64,000 nucleotides of DNA from Stomoxys calcitrans. Taxonomy: Eukaryota > Arthropoda > Insecta > Diptera > Muscidae. The notes beneath the pieces were generated by a model. The model had not been told where the DNA came from, did no database searches, and was given only the letters and a program-made list of their open reading frames with translations. Location: contig NC_081553.1 of NCBI RefSeq assembly GCF_963082655.1, positions 206,737,935-206,801,934 of the forward strand. The letters are read 5' to 3'. Shown here piece by piece: positions 22,436 to 32,102 of this stretch; within the stretch, counting starts at the first letter, position 1, and the number at the start of each line of letters is the position of its first letter. The position numbers and the translations under genes were made by a program.

Positions 22436-22690
22436 ATACACGGCATGACTGTTGATCGCTGGGTATTGTAAATGGGCCATTTTGGTCCCGATTTGGTTAT
22501 AGATCGAATATATATTGGTCCTTCGATTTGAGCCCCTTCACGACTTCCAACAAATCGGTGTATAACCTGACATAGCTCCCATATAAACCCAACTCAGGTT
22601 TTGTGATCTTGATACCCTCCAAGCCGAAATTGTTATCCAATTTGGCTGGAAATTTTCACATAGTGTTCTCTTCCAACAACTGTGCTCCCA
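22436..22690 (+). repeat. HINE-B fragment
   Basis: About one and a half units (GGGTATTGTAAATGGGCCAT, ATAACCTGACATAGCTCCCA) without termini. Confidence 0.55.
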
Positions 22691-23332
22691 ACCAAGTTGT
22701 GGCGCTGGTGTAGACGTAAAATCTCAGGAAGGTCATTTAAAGCTTGGTGTAGTGTTGCATGTACTAAATCGGGTCCCGTGACCCAGAGATCGAAAGGAGT
22801 TTTAAGGAGGAGTTTGCTCCGCTGCTAATCAAGGGGAAAATGGCGTCCAAACAACCTGGGATTGAATTGGTACTCATGCTGACTTCGGTCATGTATGGGT
22901 GCGCATTGTATTCACCCAGGGTTAAGAGCACTGCAGAATTAAATTAACATGGCAGGTGCCTGCATAAAAGGCCATTAGGACATGAGCCATCTTCCACTTT
23001 CTTGTGAAACATAGCCACTTTGAAAATGATACCATCGGAATTTACCGGCACTCGTGGAATTTATCTGATTAAGCTGTCCTCCATTGACAAGCAGATAAAA
23101 TTCCTCTTCATCTTCTTGTGCCCTGCCTGAATAGGCGAATGTGAACATTCATAAGTTATTAGGCATTGTAAAGCGATCCGACTTGTTCCACTGCAGCAGC
23201 TATCATCTTTTTTCTTCCGTACCTGAGGCATCACAGTGGACTAAAATGAAAAGACTGGTTAGTCTGTTTGTAGACTGCCTACAAAACCTAACTTATTTTA
23301 ACATTGTAAAAATGAAATGTCATAATTAAGAT
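22691..23332. other. Spacer, origin not recognised
   Basis: Moderately GC-rich and not matching other repeats in the window. Minus-strand translation gives short open stretches without motifs I can name. Could be a decayed retrotransposon ORF1 region next to the LINE, but this is not shown. Confidence 0.3.
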
Positions 23333-24100
23333 GGTGAGCATACAAACACTTTTGCAATTATTTTCAAGCCCATGCGCTTGCTTGACATTATTTTCTTGTT
23401 TAAGTACCTAACAATGTGCAATAGCGCGTGTGTTTTGGCCCATAACTGCTATAAAACCATTCTGCTATAAAACCATGCCACGACCAGTGGTGAGCATGCA
23501 AACACTTTTGCAATTATTTTCAAGCCCCTGCACTTGCTTGAGATTATTTTCTTGTTTAAGTACCTAACAATGTGCAATAGTGCGTGTGTTTTGGCCCATA
23601 ACTGCTATAAAACCATTCTGCTATAAAACCATTCTGCTATAAAACCATTCCATGACCAGTGGTGAGCATACAAACACTTTTGCAATTATTTTCAAGCCCC
23701 TGCACTTGCTTGAGATTATTTTCTTGTTTAAGTACCCAACAATGTGCAATAGTGCGTGTGTTTTGGCCCATAACTGCTATAAAACCATTCTGCTATAAAA
23801 CCATTCCATGACCAGTGGTGAGCATACAAACACTTTTGCAATTATTTTCAAGCCCCTGCACTTGCTTGAGATTATTTTCTTGTTTAAGTACCTAATAATG
23901 TGCAATAGTGCGTGTGTTTTGGCCCATAACTGCTATAAAACCATTCTGCTATAAAAACATTCCATGACCAGTGGTGAGCATACAAACACTTTTGCAATTA
24001 TTTTCAAGCCCCTGCACTTGCTTGAGATTATTTTCTTGTTTAAGTACCTAACAATGTGCAATAGTGCGTGTGTTTTGGCCCATAACTGCTATAAAACCAT
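23333..24100 (+). repeat. Five-copy tandem repeat, 156 bp unit
   Basis: Units begin GGTGAGCAT(A/G)CAAACACTT at 23333, 23489, 23661, 23817 and 23973. Spacing is 156 bp except for one unit of 172 bp, which carries an extra copy of a 16 bp subrepeat CTGCTATAAAACCATT. Copies are nearly identical, so the array is young or homogenised. The subrepeat contains a TATAAAA string, so every unit has one or more TATA-like motifs. Not related to the HINE units. Confidence 0.9.
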
Positions 24101-25012
24101 GCTGTGTTTTTAAACTTCTATATTTAAAATGAAATATGAAATAATCGCCATATCACTCGATTCCACCCCCCTCAATAATGAATTCATGGTTATAATATAA
24201 CATGAAAAACAACACTTGTTAAAAATCCCCAAAAAAATCCTCTTGTTCTAAGCCCTCAACTTAATGAAATATGTATCCAATTTCCCATGTTATTGGGGAT
24301 TCAACAACCGGAGTACACCGGAGCGAATGATTGTTGGCGTATTGATAATGAAATCGCTTATACGCCACACTACACACCACGTAAGGCATCAATAGAACAC
24401 ACCCCTCTTCTCTTAAGCCTAGAACAACACAAAATATTCAATCAAAAATATTCAAATGTAGAGACAAGTGTTCACATATCAACTCCCCTAAAACATTTCC
24501 CTTTTGTTGCTTAATTTAGAATTTTCACAATTTAATAGAAATACCACAAATGTATAGGGGCAGGTTTAAAACATGAGCAGGTTGTTTGTGTGTGAAAGTG
24601 TTTGAGGGGGGGAAACGGTGTATAATGCCCCTACTGAACAACATTCCAAAGTGAAATTTAGCAACCACAGTTGGAATGGCAGTTCAGACGGCAGGCCGTA
24701 TAAGAAGGAAGAAATGTCATCATTTGTGAATTGTGTCAAATTAATTTTTTTTTGTAGATCTTTTTGTAAGGGATGTATCTTTTTTTTCGTTGTTTGTTTC
24801 GAAGCCTACTGGATGATGTTGGTGTAGGTAAAAGTTCAATTACAGAGAGAGAGAGAGGCAAACACAGAAACCCTTATAAAACAAGTGTTGGTATGAAGGA
24901 TATATGAATGACTAAACTCACAAATAAAGTCATACAGACAGACAATGAAGAAAGGCTAAAGAGTGATAGAGGGAGAGAGCAATAGGAAATAAGTTTAAAG
25001 TAAAGATATGTA
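24101..25012. other. Unique spacer with one protein-like open segment
   Basis: About 24260-24370 is more GC-rich than its surroundings and open in two frames, one reading PEYTGANDCWRIDNEIAYTP, and ends at a possible donor CAC/GTAAGG (about 24378). The upstream acceptor is poor, so I do not call an exon. A GA run is at about 24845-24857. Nothing else recognised. Confidence 0.3.
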
Positions 25013-25248
25013 TGGGTTGCCCAAAAAGTAATTGCGGATTTTTTAAAAGAAAGTAAATGCATTTTTAATAAAACTTAGAATGAACTTTAATCAAATATAC
25101 TTTTTTTACACTGTTTTTTCTAAAGCAAGCTAAAAGTAACAGCTGATAACTGACAGAAGAAAGAATGCAATTGCAGAGTCACAAGCTGTGAAAAAATTTG
25201 TCAACGCCGACTATATGAAAAATCCGCAATTACTTTTTGGGCAACCCA
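25013..25248 (-). mobile_element. Mariner-like MITE (copy M2)
   Basis: Ends TGGGTTGCCCAAAAAGTAAT and CAATTACTTTTTGGGCAACC form the inverted repeats; TA duplications flank both sides (25011-25012, 25249-25250). Internal sequence is the reverse of M1. Non-coding. Confidence 0.9.
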
Positions 25249-25269
25249 TAAATCCACCCCACTAAGGCA

Positions 25270-25715
25270 AAATTATAACAACACAAAATGAACTTTGTCT
25301 GTTTGTTTAAATCTCCACAAAGTCGCGAATGGGACTATGTGTTGATTAATGGATATATCTGTAGTAAGGACACACCTTCGATGTCCGCTTCTGCTCCTGC
25401 AGAAATGGTTACTTGCATATTTATCCATCAGACAGTGACCTATCAGAACAGTAACGATGAGTGAGACCTCTTTCCAGCTCTTTGCCTTGCACATTATCTT
25501 GAAGAACTAGCTTACATGCCGCTAGAGGCCCGTCCAGTTTTCTAGGAGTGCGTAAGTAAGGAATTTCGAAGTCTGGCAATTTCGCCTGCGCTACAACTCA
25601 CTTTTGTCTATGGGCCGCCACCTAATACAGTTAAGGGCGAACTATGATTTTAGACATGCCCTCTTCTGAAATAGCTGAAATGGTTGGCTGACTGTCAGAG
25701 AAAATATTTTAAGCA
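25270..25715 (-). mobile_element. LINE fragment, RNase H and C-terminal region
   Basis: Minus-strand translation shows KIFSDSQPTISAI (RNase H active-site strand with SDSQ) near 25690 and then, after frameshifts, VLIGHCLMDKYASNHFCRS (25370-25460), the TGHC...CRSC pattern found behind RNase H in I/LOA-type non-LTR elements. It lies between two MITEs. Frame is broken several times. Confidence 0.55.
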
Positions 25716-25727
25716 ATCATCAACATA

Positions 25728-25965
25728 TTGGGTTGCCCAAAAAGTAATTGCGGATTTTTTAAAAGAAAGTAAATGCATTTTTTAAAAAACTTAGAATGAA
25801 CTTTAATCAAATATACTTTTTTTACACTTTGTTTCTAAAGCAAGCTAAAAGTAACAGCTGATAGCTGACAGAAGAAAGTAAGCAATTACAGAGTCACAAG
25901 CTGTGAAAAAAATTTGTCAACGCCGACTATATGAAAAATCCGCAATTACTTTTTGGGCAACGCAA
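25728..25965 (-). mobile_element. Mariner-like MITE (copy M3)
   Basis: Left end TTGGGTTGCCCAAAAAGTAA at 25728 and right end TTTTTGGGCAACGCAA, with TA at 25726-25727 and 25966-25967. Same orientation as M2 and only ~480 bp from it, so the interval 25013-25965 could in principle move as a composite. Confidence 0.9.
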
Positions 25966-25967
25966 TA

Positions 25968-26442
25968 GATGCTCTATGTTCACATTGAACAGTTAACATA
26001 CTCCGATTGTAAATAAAGTTCCAGTCTTATGTGGTATCTTTGCGAGGACTTCAGGAGTGTCCAGAATTCTGGACAAATTATTTCATTTCATTTACATTTT
26101 CATTCTGTCTAGCACAGTCCCCTTTCGTTTGCCCAATCTTCCGAGAGAAGATGCTTGTTCTGCAGCTTCAGCAGGTGAATCACTTTATGCTTCATTCCAG
26201 GAGGGGATTTCTACACTCGCAACATCGTCCAGCGGGGGATTTTGTCGACCGGGACAAGCTCTATCAGCATATGGCCACGGATACAGTTAAAGAGAAAGTT
26301 TAAAGTTTTTCGTTACAGCAGCCAAGGACCTCGACGGCTAGTTGCCATGGGGCACCGTCGAATTCTATGACAGAGTCATCTCCCCCTTTCCGCTGGCTGT
26401 CGATAGAGCTCTTATAATCCTCCCTGAATCATCATCCATATC
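25968..26442. other. Spacer, possibly decayed retrotransposon
   Basis: Two overlapping plus-strand frames (26031-26303 and 26057-26290) are open for 77-90 codons but have no recognised motif; one is rich in Ser/Gly. It precedes the 3' end of the LINE at 26443 and may be unrelated insertion-site sequence. Confidence 0.3.
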
Positions 26443-27659
26443 CCAGTGGACAGGTTAGGTTAGGTTGAAAAGAGGGTGCAGATATTAATCTGCCCCATGC
26501 CACTGGAGACATACACCTAAGCCAGTAATCGGCTTATTGTGCACTCTAAAAAGCTCGAAAAAGAAAATTTTAAGTTAGGAATTGCATGCTATTTACACTC
26601 CCCTAAGTTGGTTCATGTCTGGTATAGTGCGCCCACCTAAGTAGCGGTGTCTATTAGCCGCGTATGCCGGCCAATGACATACGAAATGCTCCAACGTCTC
26701 ATCATCTTCCCCACATGCCCTACACATGCCATCACTTGCCACACCGATTTGGGATAAGTGAGCTCATAGTCCTTTGCGTTCCGTTACGACACCAAAAGCT
26801 ATACTGACCTCCTTCCTACTTCCTTTCAGTAATAGCCTCGTCTTCTCACGATCCAGATCACCCCATTGGATTTTCGCCTTCCTACCGACAGTTTCGCTGT
26901 TCCACAGTCTTACATGCGTTTATCACCCACGTTCTTAAATCGGACTGCGTCGACCCAAAAGGCTTTGGGTTAACTAAATTTATCGACGGTAGTTCTCTGA
27001 TATCCGCTGCCAAATCGTCTGCCCTTTCATTTCCCCTTACTCCGTAAGGGCCCGGCACACAAACAATGCCGATTGTGGCATCCTCAGAGAAGGCGTTAAT
27101 CTCCTTCTTATACTCCATGACTATTCATGACCTTACCAGGACGGTAAGGTCACATCTAAGTCAGTCTAACCGTATTATGGTTAGACTGCCTGACCATAAT
27201 ACGATCCTGCAGACGGAGACCCTTGCGATCACCGAATGCGTGAGGTGGTGTGGTACTAACGCTAGGACGTCGAGTGTAAACATCTTTACGGACAGTAAAA
27301 TGGCCATAAGGGCAATAACAACCTTATGGCCATTTTACTGCCCGTAAAGATGTTTACACTCGACGTCCTCACCACACCACGTCACGCATTTCGTGATCGT
27401 CCGGATATCGGCCTGCAGGACCGCATTATGGTTAGGCGGTTCAAAACAGATCTCAGTCCCGGGGTTCTCAATGTAGACTCCCAAACCCACTAGGGTTCCG
27501 TCAGTCGAACATTAGGGTTCCGTCTGTCCAAGACTGTGCCGCTGGCAGCAGTGCCTTGCACTCGACCTCAAGCATCGTGTCAGGTATCCGATCCTCTTCC
27601 CTTCCCTCCAGGTTTCCTATCGTTGCCTCGATTATAACGCGATGGTATGAATTGCTCCC
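26443..27659 (-). mobile_element. I/LOA-type LINE, 3' half (RNase H, zinc knuckle, 3' end)
   Basis: Read on the minus strand: RNase H sequence with SVNIFTDSKMAIRAI-type and IGIVCVPGPYGVRGNERADD (the VPGHxGxxGNExAD block, 27060-26990), a C-terminal knuckle CRACGEDDETLEHF followed by VCHWPAYAANRHRYLGG (26730-26640), then a 3' UTR ending in CAACCTAACCTAACCTG at 26445-26461. RNase H is interrupted by an inverted repeat (27178-27446). The 5' continuation is at 28157-28900, split off by a SINE pair. A second copy of the element lies at 54376-57672. Confidence 0.75.
27178..27446. repeat. Inverted repeat within LINE RNase H region
   Basis: GGTTAGACTGCCTGACCATA at about 27179 and AAACATCTTTACGGACAGTA at about 27278 return as reverse complements across a centre near 27316. 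Arms ~125-135 bp, with several mismatches and one indel. Two smaller palindromes precede it: GACCTTACCAGGACGGTAAGGTC-type at about 27130-27152 and GTCTAACC/GGTTAGAC at about 27168-27190. The unrearranged order is visible in the second LINE copy near 56960-57010. Confidence 0.75.
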
Positions 27660-28156
27660 GGAGGCCAGAGGTTAGCCTGGGTTCGAATCCTGGCGAGACC
27701 ATCAGAAAAAATTTTCAGCGGTGGTTCTCCCCTCCTAATGCTGGCAACATTTGTGAGGTACTATGACATGTAAAGCTTCCCTCCATAGAGATGTCCATCT
27801 GCGGCACGCCGTTCGGACTCGGCTATAAAGAGGAGGATCATTGAGCTTAAAAACTTGAATCGGACTGCACTCAACGCCTATGATGCTCAACGCCTGGGTT
27901 CGAATCCTGGCGAGACCATCAGAAAAAATTTTCAGCGGTGGTTTTTCCCTCCTAATTCTGGCAACATTTGTGAGGTACTATGCCATGTAAAGCTTCTCTC
28001 CGAAGAGGTGTCGCACTGCGGCACTCCGTTCGTACTCGGCTATAAAAAGGAGGATCATTCAGCTTAAAAACTTGAGTCGGACTGCACTCATTGATATGTG
28101 AGAAGTTTGCCCCTATTCCTTAGTGGAATGTTCATGGGCAAAAATTAGCATTTGCA
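27660..28156 (+). repeat. Tandem SINE pair (S5, S6) with target-site duplication
   Basis: Two SINEs in the same direction: the first (27660-27870) has a shortened head but box B GGTTCGAATCC; the second (27871-28156) starts at ACGCCTATGATGCTCAACGC, keeps box B and is complete to GGGCAAAAATTAGCATTTGC. The pair is flanked by ATGAATTGCTCCC (27647-27659) and ATGAACTGCTCCC (28157-28169), a 13 bp duplication with one mismatch, so it entered the LINE as one unit. Neither copy has an intact box A. Confidence 0.85.
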
Positions 28157-28900
28157 TGAACTGCTCCCATCCTCAATCTCCCATCGCCTTAAGCAGCAGT
28201 GCGTCGCACTCGACTTCAAGGTTCATCTCAGGTATCCGTTCGGAAACCTCTTCCCTTACTTTCAGGTTTCCTATTGTCGTCTCGGATATTCCATGATGTT
28301 ATGAGCTGCTCCCATCCTCAATGCATTCTCCCATCGCCTTAAGTCTCATAGCCGCAATGGCTGCCTCATATTTAATCTGTATGTCAATGGGTCGGATATC
28401 TAGAGAGTCTCCAGTGCCCTAGTGGGCGTGGTCCTCATCGTTCCAACTATGCCAAGACAACATGTTCTCTGAACCTGTTGTATGGTCCTTATGTTGCACT
28501 TTTTCTCCATAGCAGTCCACCAAACTACTGAGGCGTAAGTACGTATTGGTCTAATCACGCTCCTATAGAGCCAGTGGACTATCCTAGGATTCAGGCCCCA
28601 TTTCGAACCTACGGCCCATCCACATAGTGCCCAAGATCTGTGAGCCTTCTCAGTACGCTCCCGAAAGTGACACTTCCAATTAAGTTTCCCATCCAAGATC
28701 ACACCTAAGTATTTGATCTTATCAGATATCGAAATCGTTTTATTGAGGAAACGTGGTAAGTTATATTGGCTCACCTTCGTCTTCCTCGGGAACAGTCAGA
28801 TCTCAGTCTTCTCTGGGTTAACATTGAGACCTCTGGGTCTAGCCCAGTCATATGCCATATGCAAGACCCTTTCTGTTCCCTGTTCCCAATACTAGAACAT
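28157..28900 (-). mobile_element. I/LOA-type LINE, reverse-transcriptase C-terminal part
   Basis: Minus-strand translation from about 28880 down: HMAYDWARPRGLNVNPEKTE, then ISDKIKYLGVILDGKLNWKC and GLNPRIVHWLYRSVIRPIRT with YASVVWWTAMEKKCNIRTIQ, the fingers/thumb region of LINE RT after the YADD box. The YADD block itself is just missing at the left-hand break (about 28900). About 120 bp (near 28190-28320) repeat the segment 27541-27659 on the other side of the SINE pair. Confidence 0.75.
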
Positions 28901-29377
28901 CAGCCAGTGCAAGGGATGAGAGTCCCAACACAGCCTAACGAACAGAGACCCGACGACGGAACCATCAACGACTTTCTTGAGATTAGGAAAACTATAATGG
29001 ATAAAAATCCTAATGCTGAAACATCAGGCAGTACAGTGACAGAGAATTCAATGTCGCCTAAAACACAGGGAGCCTGCGATGAGACCACATCCTACTCCCA
29101 AGAAGCCCATTTACTTAAGATTTGGGAGATGCCAGTGAATAAACCTTCGATTTTTTCACCCGCTTGTCTCTAGGGGTCTACGTCTAGGCCGATTCCTGCC
29201 TCTTGCCACCAGTATTGGTATTCTCCCAGTGGATAAACGGCCCTTGGAATTGCATTGCGGTCCATGATAGCCTCTTGTAGTTGGGGCGCTGATGACGAGC
29301 TTGTCGATTTTTGACCCGCTTGCCCTCAGGCGCCTTCGTCTTGCCCGATAACTGCTTCTTGCCACCAGTCTTGGCAT
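28901..29377. other. Unassigned sequence, possible retroelement ORF1 pieces
   Basis: The plus strand is open to 29173 and reads DDGTINDFLEIRKTIMDKNP, acidic and Ser/Thr-rich; the minus strand at 29184-29381 is open as a basic segment (NAKTGGKKQLSGKTKAPEGK). Both compositions would fit LINE ORF1 scraps, but neither has a diagnostic motif. Confidence 0.3.
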
Positions 29378-30214
29378 TCATTCAGAGTGGAGTGCCCTTG
29401 TGGAGACTACCCTCTTCTGACTAGCTATGGTGACTTTGACGGCAGGACCTCCTTGCGATCTTGCGGTTGTGCCCCTTTCTGTGTCTATTGCCGGGCGCAA
29501 GGACCAATCATTCGTAGCTTCGTTTCCGTGTGTAGCGTTTGTAGCGTTTGTAGCAGTTCCAGTAGTAATGTTTACATTGGCAATTGTTTTAGTGTTGTCC
29601 AATGAAGCAGCGGGAGTTAAACGTTCCTGGACAGTAGTTTCGTTTCCGTGTGTAGCGTTTGTACCAGTTCCAGCAGTAAAGTTTACCTTGGCAATTGTTT
29701 TAGTGTTGTCCAATGAAGTAGCGGGAGTTAAACGTTCCTGGACAGTAGTTTCGTTTCCGTGTGTAGCGTTTGTAGCAGTTCCAGTAGTAATGTTAACATT
29801 GGCAATTGTTTTAGTGTTGTCCAATGAAGCAGCGGGAATTAAACGTTCCTGGACAGTAGTTTCGTTTCCGTGTGTAGCGTTTGTAGCAGTTCCAGCAGTA
29901 ATGCTTACGTTGGCAATTGTTTTAGTGTTGTCCAATGAAGCAGTGGGAGTTATAAGTTCCTGGACAGTAGTTTCGTTTCCGTGTGTAGCGTTTGTAGCAG
30001 TTCCAGTAGTAATGTTTACATTGGCAATTGTTTTAGAGTTGTCCAATGAGGCAGCGGGAGTTAAACGATCCTGGACAGTAGTTTCGTTTCCGTGTGTAGC
30101 GTTTGTAGCAGTTCCAGCAGTAAAGTTTACGTTGGCAATTCTTTTAGAGTTGTCCAATGAAGCAGTGGGAGTTATAAGTTCCTGGACAGTTGTGTTAATC
30201 ATAGTTGTTGACAT
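29378..30214 (-). CDS. Unidentified 278-codon ORF of 37-residue repeats
   Basis: Longest open frame in the window. It begins at an ATG (30214) with an in-frame TAA 27 bases upstream, MSTTMINTTVQELITPTASL, and consists of six 37-residue repeats containing GTATNATHGNETTVQE and LDNTKTIANVNITT-like parts, then a 46-residue unique tail ending RVVSTRALHSE. Each repeat has several N-x-S/T sites (NAT, NET, NIT or NFT) and the composition is Thr/Asn/Ala-rich, mucin-like. No signal peptide is visible. The opposite strand is also open (29427-30236) with a hydrophobic, mirror-repeat translation; I prefer the minus strand because it carries unique ends and a defined start, but this is weak. It may be part of a LINE ORF1 or an unknown repeat gene. 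Confidence 0.35.
   Translation of the reverse strand: MSTTMINTTVQELITPTASLDNSKRIANVNFTAGTATNATHGNETTVQDRLTPAASLDNSKTIANVNITTGTATNATHGNETTVQELITPTASLDNTKTIANVSITAGTATNATHGNETTVQERLIPAASLDNTKTIANVNITTGTATNATHGNETTVQERLTPATSLDNTKTIAKVNFTAGTGTNATHGNETTVQERLTPAASLDNTKTIANVNITTGTATNATNATHGNEATNDWSLRPAIDTERGTTARSQGGPAVKVTIASQKRVVSTRALHSE
29518..30190. repeat. Six-copy minisatellite, 111 bp unit
   Basis: CGTTTCCGTGTGTAGCGTTT recurs at 29521, 29641, 29752, 29863, 29974 and 30085. Spacing is 111 bp (37 codons) after a first interval of 120 bp, caused by an extra GTAGCGTTT. Copies differ mainly by in-frame substitutions such as AAACGTTCC versus ATAAGTTCC alternating between units, which suggests a two-unit higher-order pattern in part of the array. 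Confidence 0.9.
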
Positions 30215-30961
30215 GGAACCTATGCTTGCGAATTAGACGCTTGGGCTCGTATGCCATTCACTCGGGAGGCCAAGGTAGTTTTTCTCCTGAATAAATGCAC
30301 TAAACCTAGATTCAAACCTCTAGCCCCCACATCGCGATAGGATCGTTAACCCTCGCAGGGACTTTTAGTTAATGAATCTATCAATGACGACAATTTGACC
30401 CAGAGGGCTTTGTATCAGTTTTAAGTTGTGCGTGTGTGCGTGTGTGAGTTTGTATGTTGGGTACGCACATTACACATTCAAATGTTCCCATTATGGTGTT
30501 TGCGATATGCATACACACTGCCAGTAGGGGTAAAGTATGACAGTGTGTGGGTATAAATTTTTATTTAACATATGTATACACACAAATCATGTCTAATTTC
30601 AACATGCATGAGTATGGATATGTGATTCCTTCCCTTCTAAAACATGATAATTTCATCATTGTTTTCATTGTTGTTGCTGTTGCTGTTGTTGGTTATTGTT
30701 GCCATTCCTGTTATTACTGTTGTCTGCGGTGCCCTTGATGTCGAGGCGGGTTTTGTCATCGTTGTCATTGCTGCTGCCATGGCTTCAACTGTTGTTCGCT
30801 TTGTTGCCAGCCTTCTGATTGTTGTTGTTGTTCTTCTGCTTGTGCTTCTTCTTGTTCTTGTACTCTTGTTCTGATATCGCTGTTGTGATTGTTTATTTGT
30901 TTGTTTTGTTTTGCTTTTTTTTTGTTTTTGTTTTCCTGCTCATTTTTTATTACTTTCTCAG
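30215..30961. other. Spacer with trinucleotide-rich segment
   Basis: About 30660-30880 is rich in GTT/CTT/GCT trinucleotides. On the minus strand it reads as Asn/Gln/Lys-rich sequence (KNKKKHKQKNNNNNQKAG; GNNNQQQQQ), typical of low-complexity fly coding sequence but broken by an in-frame TGA; on the plus strand it is Val/Leu-rich and likely a shadow. GT-rich tract at about 30427-30450. No gene called. Confidence 0.35.
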
Positions 30962-31110
30962 CAGTGGTGAAACCGAGAAACGATAATTGGGGGGGAGACG
31001 AGTGTTGTTTAGAACATAAACCATCCTACGCAGACATAAACACATCGAAATGGCAACACAAGATTCACAATAACTGTCTAAAGAACAACACGAACAAGGA
31101 CAACAGTTAA
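30962..31110 (+). CDS. Candidate terminal exon, unidentified
   Basis: A long T-rich tract ending TTACTTTCTCAG (AG 30960-30961) precedes a frame open for 49 codons to TAA (31108-31110), including VKPRNDNWGGDECCLEHKPS and KWQHKIHNNCLKNNTNKDNS. An AATAAA lies at 31253-31258. The opposite strand offers a competing reading: acceptor GTTGTTCTTTAG with exon 31077-31009, 22 codons and a stop, and its own AATAAA near 30945. I cannot tell which, if either, is used. Confidence 0.25.
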
Positions 31111-31307
31111 TACAATGTCACATTTTTTTTAATGCAGGAATTCAGAAAATACTTCATTGTGGCATTAGTATAATCGGGCATAAACATGGGCCGACTGCAG
31201 TGGCAAAAGGATAAAATGAAACTCATTGCAGAAGTGTTGGGATATAAAAAATAATAAAGGAGAAATAAGTCTTCGAAAGACCTTGTAGCGTCGTCCCGTT
31301 CATGACC

Positions 31308-31600
31308 TTAAAATATTGTCCTTAGGATTAAAAAGAAAAAAGTAAAAATTGGCTGTCTCCTTGTCTGTAACGTCGTTTTAAATGGTTCGAGGAGGTTTTT
31401 TCCTATTCTTACTTGGGAACGTGTATCAGCAAATGTTATACTGCAGAGTTTTGTTAATTTTGCAGGGATACCAAACGCAGACATGGCTTGAAATATCATT
31501 GAACGTAAAGGGGTATCGTAAGCGGTGGTAGTCAACAAAGAAAGTGTAGGTGTTGATTTGTCCATCTCGAGTCGTTTCCAGCATTTGGCGCAGTGTGAAT
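31308..31600 (-). mobile_element. RTE-like reverse-transcriptase fragment
   Basis: Minus-strand sequence reads IFTLRQMLETTRDGQINTYT, FFVDYH (motif A, damaged) and, in the neighbouring frame, FGIPAKLTKLCSITFADTRS followed by VRIGKNLLEPFKTTL. These are the blocks around and after motif A of a non-LTR RT of RTE-like type. Related to 40095-40590. It is cut at 31601 by a HINE-B end. Confidence 0.65.
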
Positions 31601-31622
31601 ATTATACCCTCCACCATAGGAT

Positions 31623-31873
31623 GCAAATGCAAATTATGCCCATGAACATTCCACTAAGGAACCAAGGGCAAACTTCTCACATATCAATGAGTGCAGTCCG
31701 ATTCAAGTTTAGGCTCAATGATAAGGGGCCTGCTTTTTAAAGCCGAGTCCGAACGGCGTGCAGCAGTGTGACACCTCTTTGGGGAGAAGTTTTACAATGG
31801 TCTCGCCAGGATTCGAACCCAGGCGTTCAGCGTCATAGGCGAACATGCTAGCCTCTGCGCTACGGTGGCCTCC
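31623..31873 (-). repeat. tRNA-derived SINE inside HINE-B cap (S7)
   Basis: Minus-strand SINE with box B GGTTCGAATCC and head GGAGGCCACCGTAGCGCAGA; the central GGTTTTCCCCTCC part is deleted. Flanked by CCATAGGAT (31614-31622) and CCATAGCAT (31874-31882), a 9 bp target duplication with one mismatch taken from the HINE-B cap, so the SINE is younger than the HINE. Confidence 0.85.
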
Positions 31874-31914
31874 CCATAGCATGGGGGTATACTAATTTCG
31901 TCATTCTGTTTGTA

Positions 31915-32063
31915 ACAGACGGACGGACAGACTGACGGACGGACGGACAGACGGACGGACGGACAGACGGACAGACGGACAGACGGACAGACGGACAGAC
32001 GGACGGACGAACGGACAGACGGACGGACGGACAGACGGACGGACGGATGGACGGACGGACATT
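31915..32063 (-). repeat. GTCY microsatellite of HINE-B
   Basis: ACGGACGGACAG-type repeats, the minus-strand view of the GTCCGTCTGTC tract that follows the HINE leader. Confidence 0.85.
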
Positions 32064-32102
32064 GCTAGATCGACATAAAATGTCACGACGATCAAGAATA
32101 TA

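Noticed and set aside
23333..24100. CRISPR array
   Set aside because: Whole 156 bp units are repeated without unique spacers, and the window is eukaryotic.
24287..24514. 75-codon ORF as an exon
   Set aside because: Protein-like in part, with a donor-like CAC/GTAAGG, but no acceptable 3' splice site and two competing frames.
29427..30236. 269-codon hydrophobic ORF on the plus strand
   Set aside because: It is the antisense of the minus-strand repeat ORF, kept open by the 111 bp period; no transmembrane-protein features beyond Val/Ala/Leu repeats.
30290..30361. tRNA-like sequence on the minus strand (GAGGTTTGAATCTAG)
   Set aside because: Box B has two mismatches, no convincing box A at the right spacing and no second copy in the window.
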